This document shows, in pieces, positions 18,295 through 25,749 of a DNA stretch of 64,000 nucleotides. How positions within the stretch are numbered: position 1 is the stretch's first letter; every line of letters begins with the position of its first letter. The stretch comes from Planotetraspora phitsanulokensis (GTDB lineage: Bacteria; Actinomycetota; Actinomycetes; Streptosporangiales; Streptosporangiaceae). Both the position numbers and the translations under genes were made by a program. Below the pieces are notes generated by a model, which was not told where the DNA came from, made no database searches, and saw only the letters and a program-made list of their open reading frames with translations. The stretch covers positions 1 through 64,000 of the forward strand of contig NZ_BOOP01000042.1 of assembly GCF_016863295.1 (NCBI RefSeq), read 5' to 3'.

Positions 18295-21066
18295 ATGAGA
18301 AGACCGCGAAAAGCAGTCTTAGCCGCAACTCTCACCGCCGCCCTCACCACCTCGCTGCTGACCGCCGGACCGGCCAGGGCCGCGACCCCCACGCCCGACC
18401 AGCAGTGGGCCCAGATCCAGCAGATCGTCGGCGCGATCAAGGGACGCTGGACCGACCAGGCCTACACCGGCGCGGTCAGCCGTTCGATGCCCGACACCGC
18501 GCTGCTCGGCAACGGCGATGTCGGCGTCACCTCCGCGGGAGGCGACGGCTACAAGACCTTCTACATCTCCAAGGGCGACTTCTGGACCGGGAATCCCAAC
18601 CCGTCCTTCGTCGCGCTCGGCTCGGTGACGATCACCCCGGCGTCCGGCACGGGCGGCTCCGGCAACCTCGCGCTCGGCGCCACGGCGACCGCGTCGAGCT
18701 CCCACCCGTCCTTCCCGCCGTCCAGGGCGGTCAACGGCGGATGGGCGTCCGGCTACGAGGGCTGGGTGTCCGACATCGGCAAGCCGCAGACGCTCACCCT
18801 CGACCTCGGTACGGCTAAGACCTTCAACCGGTACGTCCTGCGGCACGATGCCGCGGCACGCCCGGCGGAGACGGCCAACAACACCAAGAACTGGACCCTC
18901 CAGGTCAGCACCGACAACTCGACCTGGACCACCGTCGACACCGTCACCGGCAACACCGCGAACGTCACCGACCGGACCTTCGCCACGCGGACCGCGCGGT
19001 ACCTGCGGCTGAACATCACCGAGCCGACCCAGGGCACCACGACCGACTCGATCAACAACCCCCGCGGCCGCATCGGCCAGTTCGAGCTGTACAACGGGAG
19101 CGGCTCCACCACCCCCTCGGGGCCGTTCACCGAGGAGCAGAACATCCTGAAGGGCGACGTCGAGACGTCGATGACGATCGGCGGCACCCCCGTCTCGATG
19201 ACGACCTGGACCGGCGCGACCGACAACCTCGTCGTCACCCGCATCACGTCGCTCGGCTCGTCGGCCGTGCGGCTGAAGGTGCAGACCGCGACCGGCTCCC
19301 CCGACGCGCGCTCCGGGTTCACGAGCACCTCGGGCGTCTCGGGCAACACCGTCTGGGCCACCCGCCAGACAGCGGCCGGATCGAGGTGGGTCTCCCGGGC
19401 GTCCCTCGCCAGCCGTGTCGTCGGCGGCAGCCTCGTGGGCGCGCCCACGGCTAGCGGCGCGGCGGGCACGTTCACCTTCGACCTGCCGGCGGGCCAGACG
19501 GTGAACATCGTGACCGGCGTCGCCGGAGGCGGTCCCAACCCGGCCGACCCCGCTCCGGCCGCCCGCTCACTGGCCGACGCCCAGAGCGCGGGCTCGCTCG
19601 ACGGCCTCTACAACGGGCACGTCGACTGGTGGAAGCAGTACTGGCTCAAGTCGTACGTCGACCTCGACGACGACACGCTGGAGCGGTTCTACTACGGCTC
19701 GCTCTACCTGCTCGGCTCGGCCAGCCGGGCCGGCAAGACCGCTCCCGGCCTGTACGGCATCTGGGCGACGAGCGACTTCCCGCAGTTCAACGGGGACATG
19801 CACCTCAACTACAACTGGATGGCCAATTTCTACGGCGCCTACTCGAGCAACCGGCCCGAGCTCGCCCTGCCGTACTTCGACCTGGTGACGGCTTATCTGC
19901 CGGAGGCCAGGCGCAGGGCCCAGCAGGACCTCACGCGCGTCAAGCCCGACTACATCAGCAGGCGCTTCCCGAGCGGGGGCATGCCGAACGGCGTGCTCTT
20001 CCCGGTCGGCATCGCCCCGTTCGGCGCCACCGCCGACGACAACTACCACCAGCAGGTGGTGAACTCGCTGTTCACCGCGACGCAGTACATCTCCTACTAC
20101 GACTACACCCAGGACCGGGCGTTCCTGCAGAACACGGCCTACCCCTTCATGAAGGAGGTCGCCGCGTTCTTCCAGAACTACCTGGAGTTCGACTCGGCCG
20201 CCCAGCGGTACGTGTTGTGGTCGGGGCCGCACGAGGGCACCTGGGGGAAGAACTCCAGCCCTGACGTCGGCCTGCTCAAGCACCTGCTGACCTCGCTGAT
20301 CAACGCCAGCGTCGACCTCAACGTCGACTCCGGGCCGCGCACGACCTGGCAGGGCATCCTGTCCAAGCTGCCGCCCACGCCGAAGACCACCTACAACGGC
20401 CAGACCGTCTACGCGCTGGCCGACCCGGGCACGATCACCGGCGGCGACACCCGCGACATCCACCCCGGCGACAACACCGTCAACCTCGAGTTCGTCCACC
20501 CGGGTGAAGTACTCGGAATCAACGGGCCCGCCGCCGACAGGCAGACCGCCGTCACCACGCTCGACGTCATGAACTCCTGGGGCCAGGACAACAGCTTCCC
20601 CAAGGTGTTCACCCAGGCCGCCCGTGTCGGCTACCCCGCCCAGAGTCTCATCGACAAGCTGAAGGCCCAGATCAACGGCAAGATGGCCGCCAACCTGCGG
20701 ATCCGCGATCCCTTCCACGGCCTGGAGAAGACCGGGGCGATCGAGGCGATCGACGACATGCTCCTGCAGACCGACGGCGGCGTCATGCGGGTCTTCCCCG
20801 TCTGGCCGTCGTCGAAGAACGGCTCCTTCGTCAAGCTCCGGGACAAGGGCGGCATGCTCGTCTCGAGTGCACGCGCCGGAGGGCAGGTGAGCTACGTCGA
20901 CATCACCAGCCTCGCCGGCAAGGCCGTACGTCTCCAGAACCCCTGGCCGGGACGCGCGGTCCGGGTCGCCAGGGCGGACGGTTCCACGGTCGCCTTCACC
21001 ACGGCCAACGACCAGATCAACTTCCCCACCCAGCAGGGGACGACCTACACCGTCACGCCGGCCTGA
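18295..21066 (+). CDS. Secreted GH95-like glycosidase with inserted F5/8 type C (CBM32-like) domain
   Basis: This 923-aa exported protein has a Sec signal ending near Ala29 (AGPARA). The N-terminal beta-sandwich (GRWTDQAYTGAVSRSMPDTALLGNGD) is interrupted at residues 124-267 by a discoidin/F5-8C domain (NLALGATATASSS to QFELYN), then resumes. A six-hairpin alpha/alpha barrel follows (FYYGSLYLLGSAS, GLYGIWATSDFPQFNGDMHLNYNWM), then a C-terminal part with AIDDMLLQTDGGVMRVFPVWP, as in GH95 fucosidase-like enzymes. It probably cleaves terminal sugars outside the cell so the products can enter by the upstream transporter. The start at 18295 is preceded by GAGAGG, 10 nt after the previous gene. True alpha-fucosidase or galactosidase activity is not certain. 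Confidence 0.8.
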   Translation: MRRPRKAVLAATLTAALTTSLLTAGPARAATPTPDQQWAQIQQIVGAIKGRWTDQAYTGAVSRSMPDTALLGNGDVGVTSAGGDGYKTFYISKGDFWTGNPNPSFVALGSVTITPASGTGGSGNLALGATATASSSHPSFPPSRAVNGGWASGYEGWVSDIGKPQTLTLDLGTAKTFNRYVLRHDAAARPAETANNTKNWTLQVSTDNSTWTTVDTVTGNTANVTDRTFATRTARYLRLNITEPTQGTTTDSINNPRGRIGQFELYNGSGSTTPSGPFTEEQNILKGDVETSMTIGGTPVSMTTWTGATDNLVVTRITSLGSSAVRLKVQTATGSPDARSGFTSTSGVSGNTVWATRQTAAGSRWVSRASLASRVVGGSLVGAPTASGAAGTFTFDLPAGQTVNIVTGVAGGGPNPADPAPAARSLADAQSAGSLDGLYNGHVDWWKQYWLKSYVDLDDDTLERFYYGSLYLLGSASRAGKTAPGLYGIWATSDFPQFNGDMHLNYNWMANFYGAYSSNRPELALPYFDLVTAYLPEARRRAQQDLTRVKPDYISRRFPSGGMPNGVLFPVGIAPFGATADDNYHQQVVNSLFTATQYISYYDYTQDRAFLQNTAYPFMKEVAAFFQNYLEFDSAAQRYVLWSGPHEGTWGKNSSPDVGLLKHLLTSLINASVDLNVDSGPRTTWQGILSKLPPTPKTTYNGQTVYALADPGTITGGDTRDIHPGDNTVNLEFVHPGEVLGINGPAADRQTAVTTLDVMNSWGQDNSFPKVFTQAARVGYPAQSLIDKLKAQINGKMAANLRIRDPFHGLEKTGAIEAIDDMLLQTDGGVMRVFPVWPSSKNGSFVKLRDKGGMLVSSARAGGQVSYVDITSLAGKAVRLQNPWPGRAVRVARADGSTVAFTTANDQINFPTQQGTTYTVTPA

Positions 21067-21095
21067 CCTTCCAGAGGAAAGGCCGCGGACGAGCC

Positions 21096-21129
21096 CCCGG
21101 CCGAGGAAGGTGATGCCTCCTCGGCCGGG
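21096..21129. terminator. Hairpin terminator ending the mannoside operon
   Basis: A perfect 12-bp stem (CCCGGCCGAGGA with TCCTCGGCCGGG) encloses a 10-nt loop, 30 nt after the GH95-like gene and 40 nt before the stop of the convergent secreted-protein gene. It can terminate both. Confidence 0.8.
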
Positions 21130-21168
21130 CCCTCACCGGCGTCCCGCCTGTGCGCCGCCGAGTGACGC

Positions 21169-22122
21169 TCAGGCGAGACGATGCCGCCCGGACGTCCGCG
21201 CCGGGCGGACACCACCCTCGAACGGGATCGACTCGAGCTGCTCCATCCGGGCCCGCCGCGCCGAGACCACACGCGTGGCCAGCACCGCCGACAGGAGGAG
21301 CGCCGCCGTCAGGGCCGTTCCCGCCGCGTCGTACGGCTGGGACGGACGCACCGGATCGGACTTCAGCCCGCCCTTGAGCCCGGGGATCTCCTGGTTGCCT
21401 GGCCACAGGAGGGGGATGGCGCCGTCCTCGTCGAGGTTCACACGCGGGTCCGGCGCGACGTCCTTGCCGCCCGCCGGGGTGAATCGCGGCAACTCGATCG
21501 TCCGGGCCGGTTCGGATGGAAGCGTTCCCGCGGGCGTCCTGGCCGGGGGCCGGTCCGCGGGCCGAGGCTTCGCGGGCGGCTTCGCCGGCGGCGGCGCGGC
21601 CTGCTCCCCGTCGCAGTCGCCGCCGAGGACCGGCAACTCGATGCACGCCCCCGGGGTCGGCTCCGCCCCCTCGCCGGGCGTGCCGCCGCCGGATCCACCG
21701 GAGCCCGAGCCCCCCGACCCTCCGGAACCTCCGGACGTGCCGGTCAGCGGGTCCGTCACCTTCTTGACCGTTCCCCCCACCACATCGACGGTGGAGTCGA
21801 CGGTGTCGTCGACCGCCTCTCCGACCCCGCTGACGGCGCCGCCCGTCCCTTCCGTCACCCCGCCGACCACGTCGTCGACGCCCTTCGTCACGGGTGCCGT
21901 CAGACCGCCCGTCGCACCGTCGACCACGTCCGTCACCCCGTCGACCGTGTCGCCCACGCCGCCGAGGATCGAGCACAGGCCGCCCGTCACCGAGGAGATC
22001 AGGCCGCTCCCCGTGCAGTCCATCGCCTGCGCCGGTTGTGCCGCCACCAAGGGAATCCCACCAGTGAGAGCGAACGCCAATGCCCCGGCGGATATCGCGG
22101 AGGCATTACGTGCGATCCCCAT
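21169..22122 (-). CDS. Secreted low-complexity surface protein with C-terminal membrane anchor
   Basis: This is an unrecognised 317-aa protein. It has a Sec signal (cleavage near AAQPAQA), a region rich in Val, Asp, Gly and Thr with repeated D-G/D-V units (residues about 45-125), a Gly/Ser linker, a Pro-rich stretch with Cys pairs (GACIELPVLGGDCDGE), and a single hydrophobic segment near the C-terminus (TALTAALLLSAVLA) followed by Arg/Lys-rich residues. No LPXTG is seen. The layout suggests a protein anchored in the membrane or wall and spanning the peptidoglycan. The ATG at 22122 has GGAAGGGGG upstream. Function unknown; it is not a chaplin. Confidence 0.6.
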   Translation of the reverse strand: MGIARNASAISAGALAFALTGGIPLVAAQPAQAMDCTGSGLISSVTGGLCSILGGVGDTVDGVTDVVDGATGGLTAPVTKGVDDVVGGVTEGTGGAVSGVGEAVDDTVDSTVDVVGGTVKKVTDPLTGTSGGSGGSGGSGSGGSGGGTPGEGAEPTPGACIELPVLGGDCDGEQAAPPPAKPPAKPRPADRPPARTPAGTLPSEPARTIELPRFTPAGGKDVAPDPRVNLDEDGAIPLLWPGNQEIPGLKGGLKSDPVRPSQPYDAAGTALTAALLLSAVLATRVVSARRARMEQLESIPFEGGVRPARTSGRHRLA

Positions 22123-22242
22123 CTGTCCCCTTCCGTCCCACAAACTTCGTCTCGCGCTACTCTTGCCACTCTTCGCCGGAGCACCAAGTTATGCAGCACC
22201 AAGTTGCGATTCGGTATCGATGCGTGATACGTGAGGCCGTCT

Positions 22243-22619
22243 CTCGTTTTTGATTGCCGCGCCTCCGGCGCGGCGGGCTCGGGGCGCCCTTTAGGCCGGG
22301 ACTTCCCTCGTCACGTCCTCGCTGCGGGCGTTCCTCAGTCCAGCTCCCGGCCGCGCCCCTCGCATGATCCTGGAGCTCGATCCCCCCGGAACCCATTGCA
22401 AACGGGTCACGAAGACCTGCCTGCGGTGCGCAACCGTCACGCGAGGGGCGCGGCGGTGTCTGGACTGAGGAGAGAGTGGGGAGCGAGGAACGAGCGACCC
22501 CGAACGACGAGGGAAGACGCCGCCAAAAAGGGCGCCCCGAGCACGCGCGAGCGGAGCGAGCGCCATCAAACACTGCGCCCCGAGCCCGCCGGACCGGAGG
22601 GCCGGCAATCAAACACGAG
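22243..22619. repeat. BIME-like structured inverted-repeat element
   Basis: The 500-nt spacer 22123-22624 holds no convincing gene but a long two-armed inverted repeat. The outer 45 bp (22243-22287 against 22575-22619) agree at 40 positions, and each copy carries its own GC hairpin. The right arm has an additional related unit at 22532-22574. Inner pairs follow: 22302-22312 with 22506-22516, 22334-22343 with 22460-22469 (both perfect), and 22351-22367 with 22437-22453 (one mismatch). The centre (22368-22436) is unpaired or locally folded. The arrangement resembles paired REP sequences (BIME). It ends 5 nt before the aldo/keto reductase stop. The remaining part, 22123-22242, shows nothing recognisable beyond the promoter region of the secreted protein. 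Confidence 0.75.
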
Positions 22620-22624
22620 CGCAA

Positions 22625-23560
22625 TTAGACACTCACGTCGTCGAGGGCGTCGCGGATCTCGCGGGGGAGGGTCAGGTGCTCGGCCTCGAGCACGCCGAGC
22701 AGTTGGGCGTGGGTGCGGGCGCCGACGATGGCCGACGACACGCCCGGGCGGTCGCGGACCCAGGCGAGGGCGACGGCGAGGGGAGACACGCCCAGGCCAT
22801 CGGCGGCGGTGGAGACGGACTCGACGATGCTGCGGCCGCGTTCGTCGAGATAGGGCCGGACGAACTCGGCGAAGTGCGGGGTCGCGGCCCGGGAGTCGGC
22901 GGGGATCCCGGTGCGGTACTTCCCGGTCAGCACGCCACGCCCGAGCGGCGACCAGGCCAGTACGCCCGCCCCGACGTGGTCGGCCGCGGGGAACACCTCC
23001 ACCTCCGCCTCGCGGGCCAGGAGCGAGTATTCGACCTGGGCTCCCACCAGGGGTGCGCGGGACTCGCCCGCCCGCTGCCAGACCGCCGCGGCCGCGAGCT
23101 GCCATCCGGCGTAGTTGCACACCCCGGCGTATGCCGTACGGCCCGTGGAGACGGCGTGGTCGACGGCGGCGAGCGTCTCCTCCAGGGGGATGCGCGGATC
23201 GAACGCGTGCATCTGCCACAGGTCGACCTCGTCGAGGCCCAGCCGGGCGAGCGAGGCGTCGAGCGCCCGGATGAGGTGGCGGCGGGAGCCGTCCGCGCCG
23301 CCCTCGGAGGTCAGGACCGCCTTGGTGGCGATCACCAGTTCGTCACGGGGGACCACGTCGCGGATCAGCCGGCCGATCAGCCGCTCGGCGTCGCCCCCGC
23401 CGTAGACGTCGGCGGTGTCGATCAGCGTGCCCCCGGCGTCGGCGAACGCGGTGATCTGAGCCGTGGCCTCCTCGGCGGACGTGTCGCGGGCCCAGGTCAT
23501 CGTGCCGAGGCCGATGCGGGACACGGTCAGACCGCTGCGCCCGACAAATCGCTGATCCAT
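22625..23560 (-). CDS. Aldo/keto reductase
   Basis: This 311-aa NAD(P)H-dependent oxidoreductase adopts the (beta/alpha)8 aldo/keto reductase fold. The catalytic tetrad is visible as Asp and Tyr in DTADVYGGG, Lys in ATKAVL, and His in WQMHAFD; the cofactor-binding end reads SSAIVGARTHAQLL. It is most like the general bacterial subgroup annotated as general stress protein 69/YajO-like reductases; the substrate is unknown. Its ATG lies 9 nt after a TAGTCT hexamer on the minus strand and lacks a ribosome site, so the transcript is probably leaderless or nearly so. It is divergent from uppP with only 35 nt between start codons. Confidence 0.9.
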   Translation of the reverse strand: MDQRFVGRSGLTVSRIGLGTMTWARDTSAEEATAQITAFADAGGTLIDTADVYGGGDAERLIGRLIRDVVPRDELVIATKAVLTSEGGADGSRRHLIRALDASLARLGLDEVDLWQMHAFDPRIPLEETLAAVDHAVSTGRTAYAGVCNYAGWQLAAAAVWQRAGESRAPLVGAQVEYSLLAREAEVEVFPAADHVGAGVLAWSPLGRGVLTGKYRTGIPADSRAATPHFAEFVRPYLDERGRSIVESVSTAADGLGVSPLAVALAWVRDRPGVSSAIVGARTHAQLLGVLEAEHLTLPREIRDALDDVSV

Positions 23561-23595
23561 TGCGGGGTAAGACTAGCCGATAGGCTGTCCGGACC
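23561..23595. promoter_or_regulatory. Compact divergent promoter, aldo/keto reductase and uppP
   Basis: Within the 35 nt between the two start codons there is a forward -10 hexamer TAGGCT (23581-23586, 9 nt before the uppP ATG) and a reverse TAGTCT (positions 23575 to 23570, 9 nt before the reductase ATG). Neither gene has a Shine-Dalgarno sequence. Their -35 regions would extend into each other's coding start, so the two promoters probably compete for polymerase. Confidence 0.5.
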
Positions 23596-24414
23596 ATGGA
23601 CGTACTTCAGGCCACCATTCTCGGCATCGTCCAGGGGCTCACCGAGTTCCTGCCGATCTCGAGCTCAGCGCACTTGCTCATCGTTCCCAAGCTCGCCGGC
23701 TGGGCCGACCCGGGAGCCGCGTTCACCGCGGTCATCCAACTCGGGACCATGGCGGCAGTGGTGATCTACTTCTGGCGCGACATCATCCGGATCTTCACGA
23801 CCTGGTTGCGCAGCCTGTGGACGCCCGAGCTGCGTCAGGATCTCGACGCGAGGATGGGCTGGTACATCGGCCTGGGCACGGTCCCCATCGGAGTCGCGGG
23901 TCTGGTCTTCAAGGACGCGATCGAGGGCCCCGCGCGCAACCTGTGGCTGAACGCGGCCATGCTCATCGTCTTCGGCCTCCTTCTGCTGCTCGCCGACCAG
24001 TTCGGCCGCAAGAAGAAGGAGCTCGGCGACCTCACCATGCGCGACGGCCTCATCATCGGCGCCTGGCAGATGCTCCCGCTGATCCCCGGCGCCTCGCGCT
24101 CCGGCTCGACGATGACCGGCGCCATGTTCCTCGGCTACACGCGTGAGGCGGCGGCGCGGTACTCCTTCCTCCTGTCGATCCCCGCGGTGGTCCTCTCCGG
24201 GCTCTTCGAGTTCCGCCACTTCGGCGACGGCGGTGGGGTGCCCGTGACCCCCACGGTGATCGCCACCGTCGTCTCGTTCATCGTGGGGTACGCCTCGATC
24301 GCCTGGCTCCTGAAGTACGTCGCCAAGCACTCCACCAACATCTTCGTCATCTACCGGGTCTTCGCCGGGACCTTCCTGCTCACTCTGCTGAGCCTGGGCG
24401 TGATCTCCTCGTGA
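23596..24414 (+). CDS. uppP: Undecaprenyl-diphosphatase UppP (BacA)
   Basis: This integral membrane phosphatase recycles undecaprenyl diphosphate to the monophosphate carrier for peptidoglycan precursors; overproduction gives bacitracin resistance. The first signature is QGLTEFLPISSSAH (Glu17, His26) and the second is PGASRSGST (residues 164-172, Arg168); about eight membrane segments are seen over 272 aa. The start is leaderless by context. Its TGA overlaps the GTG of the next gene (GTGA), coupling it to the phosphatase of the actinobacterial trio. As I recall, the order from uppP to mshC is shared with Mycobacterium tuberculosis (Rv2136c to Rv2130c). Confidence 0.95.
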   Translation: MDVLQATILGIVQGLTEFLPISSSAHLLIVPKLAGWADPGAAFTAVIQLGTMAAVVIYFWRDIIRIFTTWLRSLWTPELRQDLDARMGWYIGLGTVPIGVAGLVFKDAIEGPARNLWLNAAMLIVFGLLLLLADQFGRKKKELGDLTMRDGLIIGAWQMLPLIPGASRSGSTMTGAMFLGYTREAAARYSFLLSIPAVVLSGLFEFRHFGDGGGVPVTPTVIATVVSFIVGYASIAWLLKYVAKHSTNIFVIYRVFAGTFLLTLLSLGVISS

Positions 24415-25112
24415 CGACCGTCCTGCTCGTACGGCACGGCCTCACGGCCATGACGGGGCCCGTGCTGGCCGGGTGGACCCCCGGCGTCCATCTGAACGAG
24501 CGCGGGCGCGAGCAGGCCGAGGCGCTCGGCCGGCGCCTGGCGTCCCTGGAACTCGACGCCATCGTCTCCAGCCCGCTGGAGCGCTGCCAGGAGACGGCCG
24601 CCGCGGTCGCCCGGAACAGGGCCGTGCCGGTGCAGACCGACGACAGGTTCGGCGAGTGCGGCTACGGCGACTGGACGGGCAGGCCGCTGAAGGAACTGGC
24701 CGAGGAGCCGCTGTGGCGGGTCGTGCAGGCCCATCCCAGCGCGGCAGTCTTCCCGGGCGGCGAGGCGCTCGCCGACGTCCAGAGCCGGGCGGTGCGGGCC
24801 GTACGGGACTGGAACGAGCGGCTGGGCGAGAAGGCGACCTATGTCGTCTGCAGCCACGGTGATGTGATCAAGGCGATCGTGGCGGACGCCCTCGGGTTGC
24901 ACCTCGACCAGTTCCAGCGGATAACCGCGGACCCGGCGTCGCTCACCGCGATCCGCTACACCCCCTTGCGTCCCTTCCTGCTCAGATCCAACGACATCGG
25001 GGGAGATGTCGCCGATCTGATGCCTCGCGAGGAGGTTGCGGGAGAGTCAGACGGGGGAGAAAACCCCACCGGGAGCGACGCCGCTGTCGGCGGTGGACCA
25101 GGGACGACATAG
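24411..25112 (+). CDS. Histidine phosphatase, MSMEG_4193 family
   Basis: This 233-aa protein of the phosphoglycerate-mutase/histidine-phosphatase superfamily has the catalytic LLVRHG with His9, a second arginine block SSPLERCQET, and the C-terminal SHGDVIKAI histidine. It belongs to the MSMEG_4193 (TIGR03848) branch, described as one of three genes conserved together in actinobacteria with unknown function. The GTG start overlaps the uppP stop by 4 nt. The last 35 residues are low-complexity and acidic/Gly-rich. Phosphatase or phosphomutase activity is expected, acting on a product of the kinase-like partner; the substrate is unknown. Confidence 0.88.
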   Translation: MTTVLLVRHGLTAMTGPVLAGWTPGVHLNERGREQAEALGRRLASLELDAIVSSPLERCQETAAAVARNRAVPVQTDDRFGECGYGDWTGRPLKELAEEPLWRVVQAHPSAAVFPGGEALADVQSRAVRAVRDWNERLGEKATYVVCSHGDVIKAIVADALGLHLDQFQRITADPASLTAIRYTPLRPFLLRSNDIGGDVADLMPREEVAGESDGGENPTGSDAAVGGGPGTT

Positions 25113-25124
25113 GGTCGGGCTATG
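25110..25124 (+). promoter_or_regulatory. Possible leaderless promoter of the DUF3090 gene
   Basis: TAGGGT (25110-25115) lies 6 nt before the ATG at 25122, with no ribosome site. The same spacing occurs at several other genes in the window. It overlaps the end of the phosphatase gene, so it would be an internal operon promoter. Confidence 0.4.
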
Positions 25125-25700
25125 CCGGTCTTCGACTATGATCCGCCTGACAGGTTCGTGGCCGGTGCCGTCGGGCAACCGGGTGCACGGGCCTTCTTCC
25201 TGCAAGCCCGAGGTCAGGGCAGGGTCACGACCGTGGCGCTCGAGAAATTCCAGGTGGCCGTGCTCGCCGATCGGCTGGACGAGCTGCTGGACGAGGTGCT
25301 GCGCCGCAGCGGCGGCCGTGCGCCCGTGCCCGCCATGGCCCCGGCCGACCTGACCGACGAGGGCCCCCTCGACCTGCCCATCGACGAGGACTTCCGGGTG
25401 GGGACCATGGCGCTCGCCTGGGACCCCGAGACCTCGCAGGTCGTGATCGAGGCCCAGGAGGCCACCGAGGGCGACGAGGACGACGAGCCGTTCGTCATGG
25501 AGGTCGACGACGACCGCCTCGAGCCCGCCATTCTCCGGGTCCGGATCAGCCCCGCCGCCGCGCGCGCGTTCAGCCGCCGGGCCCTCGACGTGGTGGCGGC
25601 CGGGCGGCCTCCGTGCCCGTTGTGCGGCCAGCCTCTTGACCCCGACGGCCACATCTGCGTGCGCCTCAACGGCCACCACCCCGGGGGGCTGTCGGTGTGA
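25122..25700 (+). CDS. DUF3090 family protein
   Basis: This 192-aa protein of family DUF3090 (TIGR03847) is the second member of the conserved trio. The N-terminal domain starts MPVFDYDPPDRFVAG; the middle is strongly acidic (EATEGDEDDEPFVMEVDDDR). The C-terminus carries a treble-clef-like metal site: Cys165-x2-Cys168, then His177-x-Cys179, followed by a His-rich end (GHHPGG). No enzyme motif is visible. It is 9 nt from the phosphatase gene and 49 nt before the kinase-like gene. Metal binding is inferred from the CxxC and HxC spacing. Confidence 0.85.
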   Translation: MPVFDYDPPDRFVAGAVGQPGARAFFLQARGQGRVTTVALEKFQVAVLADRLDELLDEVLRRSGGRAPVPAMAPADLTDEGPLDLPIDEDFRVGTMALAWDPETSQVVIEAQEATEGDEDDEPFVMEVDDDRLEPAILRVRISPAAARAFSRRALDVVAAGRPPCPLCGQPLDPDGHICVRLNGHHPGGLSV

Positions 25701-25749
25701 GCGAGACCACGAGGATGGCCGCCCGCGGGGCGGCCGGGCAGGGAGCCGG

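Noticed and set aside
22231-23274. Plus-strand open frame across the structured element and the aldo/keto reductase
   Set aside because: It is Arg/Gly-rich, lacks a ribosome site and mirrors the reductase gene; the repeat structure explains the conserved bases better.
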